The position numbers were made by a program, and so were the translations under genes. Below, piece by piece: positions 4,462 through 5,035 of a DNA stretch of 5,035 nt. The number at the start of each line of letters is the position of its first letter. Within the stretch, counting starts at the first letter, position 1. The notes under the pieces were generated by a model. That model was not told where the DNA came from. It did not search any database and saw only the letters and a program-made list of their open reading frames with translations. Source of the stretch: an archaeon (GTDB lineage: Archaea > Nanobdellota > Nanobdellia > Woesearchaeales > ARS49); assembly GCA_016213425.1 (NCBI GenBank), contig JACRAI010000032.1, positions 1 through 5,035 on the forward strand. The letters run 5' to 3'.

Positions 4462-5035
4462 GATACAATTCCTAAGTATTTTTCTATATCTGTTATGTCA
4501 AAACAATTAGGACCTTTATTTTTAAAACTTTTGGCAAAAATTGCATAAACCTCTTTTCTTTCACTTTTATTCCACTCAACGTATTCTGCGTTCTTTTTGA
4601 GAACAGGGATTATTTCATTATAATTCACATTTTCCTGCCATTTACATTCAACAAACAATATTTCTTTTTTTTCATTCAAAGCAATTATATCTATCTCATA
4701 AGTATTATTTTCTTGCGCAAGTTTGATTTTTCTCGGTAATTTTCCCCACTGTTTCCCTATTTTTGCATTCTTTAGCAAACCCATGCAATTTTTAATATTT
4801 AAAATTTCAATCACAACTCTTTCAAATTCCTGCCCGCAAAATTTAGAAAATTCAGTTTTAAACTTTTGTTCAGCACCACCATTTATCCCCGCTTCCAGTT
4901 CACTATAATACGGCCAAACAAATATTGTCCAAAATTCAAAAAATCTATCCGCCATGTAAAACCTAACATCTTTTTTCCCTTTTCCCAGCAAAGGAAATCT
5001 TTTTTCAACGAGCCCGTAATCAATAAGAATCGAAA
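4458..5035 (-). CDS. ArchATPase-DUF234 family protein, C-terminal part (partial)
   Basis: The frame stays open to the right edge, so the N-terminus is missing; 191 complete residues are visible. A TTG at 4991 is not a credible start, because the upstream codons read on as ILIDYGLVEKRFPLLGKG, which is the normal lead-in (end of a winged-helix region) to DUF234. The next block, RFYMADRFFEFWTIFVWPYY (visible residues 24-43), is the typical Y..aD.f..FW..fv.p segment. The C-terminal part carries a PD-(D/E)xK-like set: E69/E71 in GQEFERVVIE, D115 in YEIDIIA, and E129-C-K131 in LFVECKWQ, preceded by KQWGKLPRK. In the family this domain follows an N-terminal P-loop ATPase of the STAND/AAA+ type, expected outside the window. 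The cellular role of the family is not established. The stop overlaps the start of the polyprenol-kinase-like gene, so both are probably co-translated, though a functional link is not obvious. Confidence 0.85.
   Translation of the reverse strand, partial: SILIDYGLVEKRFPLLGKGKKDVRFYMADRFFEFWTIFVWPYYSELEAGINGGAEQKFKTEFSKFCGQEFERVVIEILNIKNCMGLLKNAKIGKQWGKLPRKIKLAQENNTYEIDIIALNEKKEILFVECKWQENVNYNEIIPVLKKNAEYVEWNKSERKEVYAIFAKSFKNKGPNCFDITDIEKYLGIVS

Noticed and set aside
455..4908. Plus-strand open frames (for example 455-679, 1079-1273, 2686-2922, 3156-3413, 3743-4060, 4723-4908)
   Set aside because: Nearly all of this sequence lies antisense to well-supported minus-strand genes. The products are low-complexity, with no recognisable domain and no convincing ribosome sites.
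4989..4991. TTG as start of a 177-aa protein at the right end
   Set aside because: The frame continues to the window edge with DUF234-like sequence (ILIDYGLVEKRFPLL), so the gene is truncated by the window and does not start here.

Overview
The window is AT-rich, and every supported gene lies on the minus strand, so transcription runs from high to low coordinates. Several points suggest an archaeon, possibly a small-genome DPANN-type lineage. There are TATA-box-like promoters, AGA- and ATA-rich codon use, GGAG/GGAGG ribosome binding sites, a DUF234 (archaeal AAA-ATPase family) gene and a CTP-dependent polyprenol/dolichol-kinase-like membrane protein. This is inference; a bacterium with a small AT-rich genome is not excluded.

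The right part (about 3670-5035) is a two-gene unit. The first gene is the C-terminal part of an ArchATPase-DUF234 protein, cut by the window edge. Its stop overlaps, as ATGA, the start of a dolichol/polyprenol-kinase-like integral membrane protein. An intergenic region of about 177 bp (3493-3669) follows. It holds the best promoter of the window, a palindrome at the expected transcription start, and a small leader hairpin.

The left part (1-3492) is an NAD salvage (Preiss-Handler) cluster, read in the order nicotinamidase (pncA), nicotinate phosphoribosyltransferase (pncB), an unrecognised 149-aa protein, and the N-terminal glutaminase (nitrilase-fold) domain of glutamine-dependent NAD synthase (nadE), cut by the left edge. 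Together these would convert nicotinamide to nicotinate, then to nicotinate mononucleotide, and finally amidate nicotinate adenine dinucleotide to NAD. The adenylyltransferase step is not encoded here. The last three genes are tightly packed (4-nt gap, then an ATGA overlap). A 65-bp gap with its own TATA-like element and a strong inverted repeat separates pncA from pncB.

The points most worth follow-up are the unknown 149-aa protein embedded in the NAD cluster, the two palindromic candidate operators before pncA and pncB, and the mixed NAPRT/NAMPT motifs of the phosphoribosyltransferase. I see no RNA gene, CRISPR array, insertion sequence or other mobile element.
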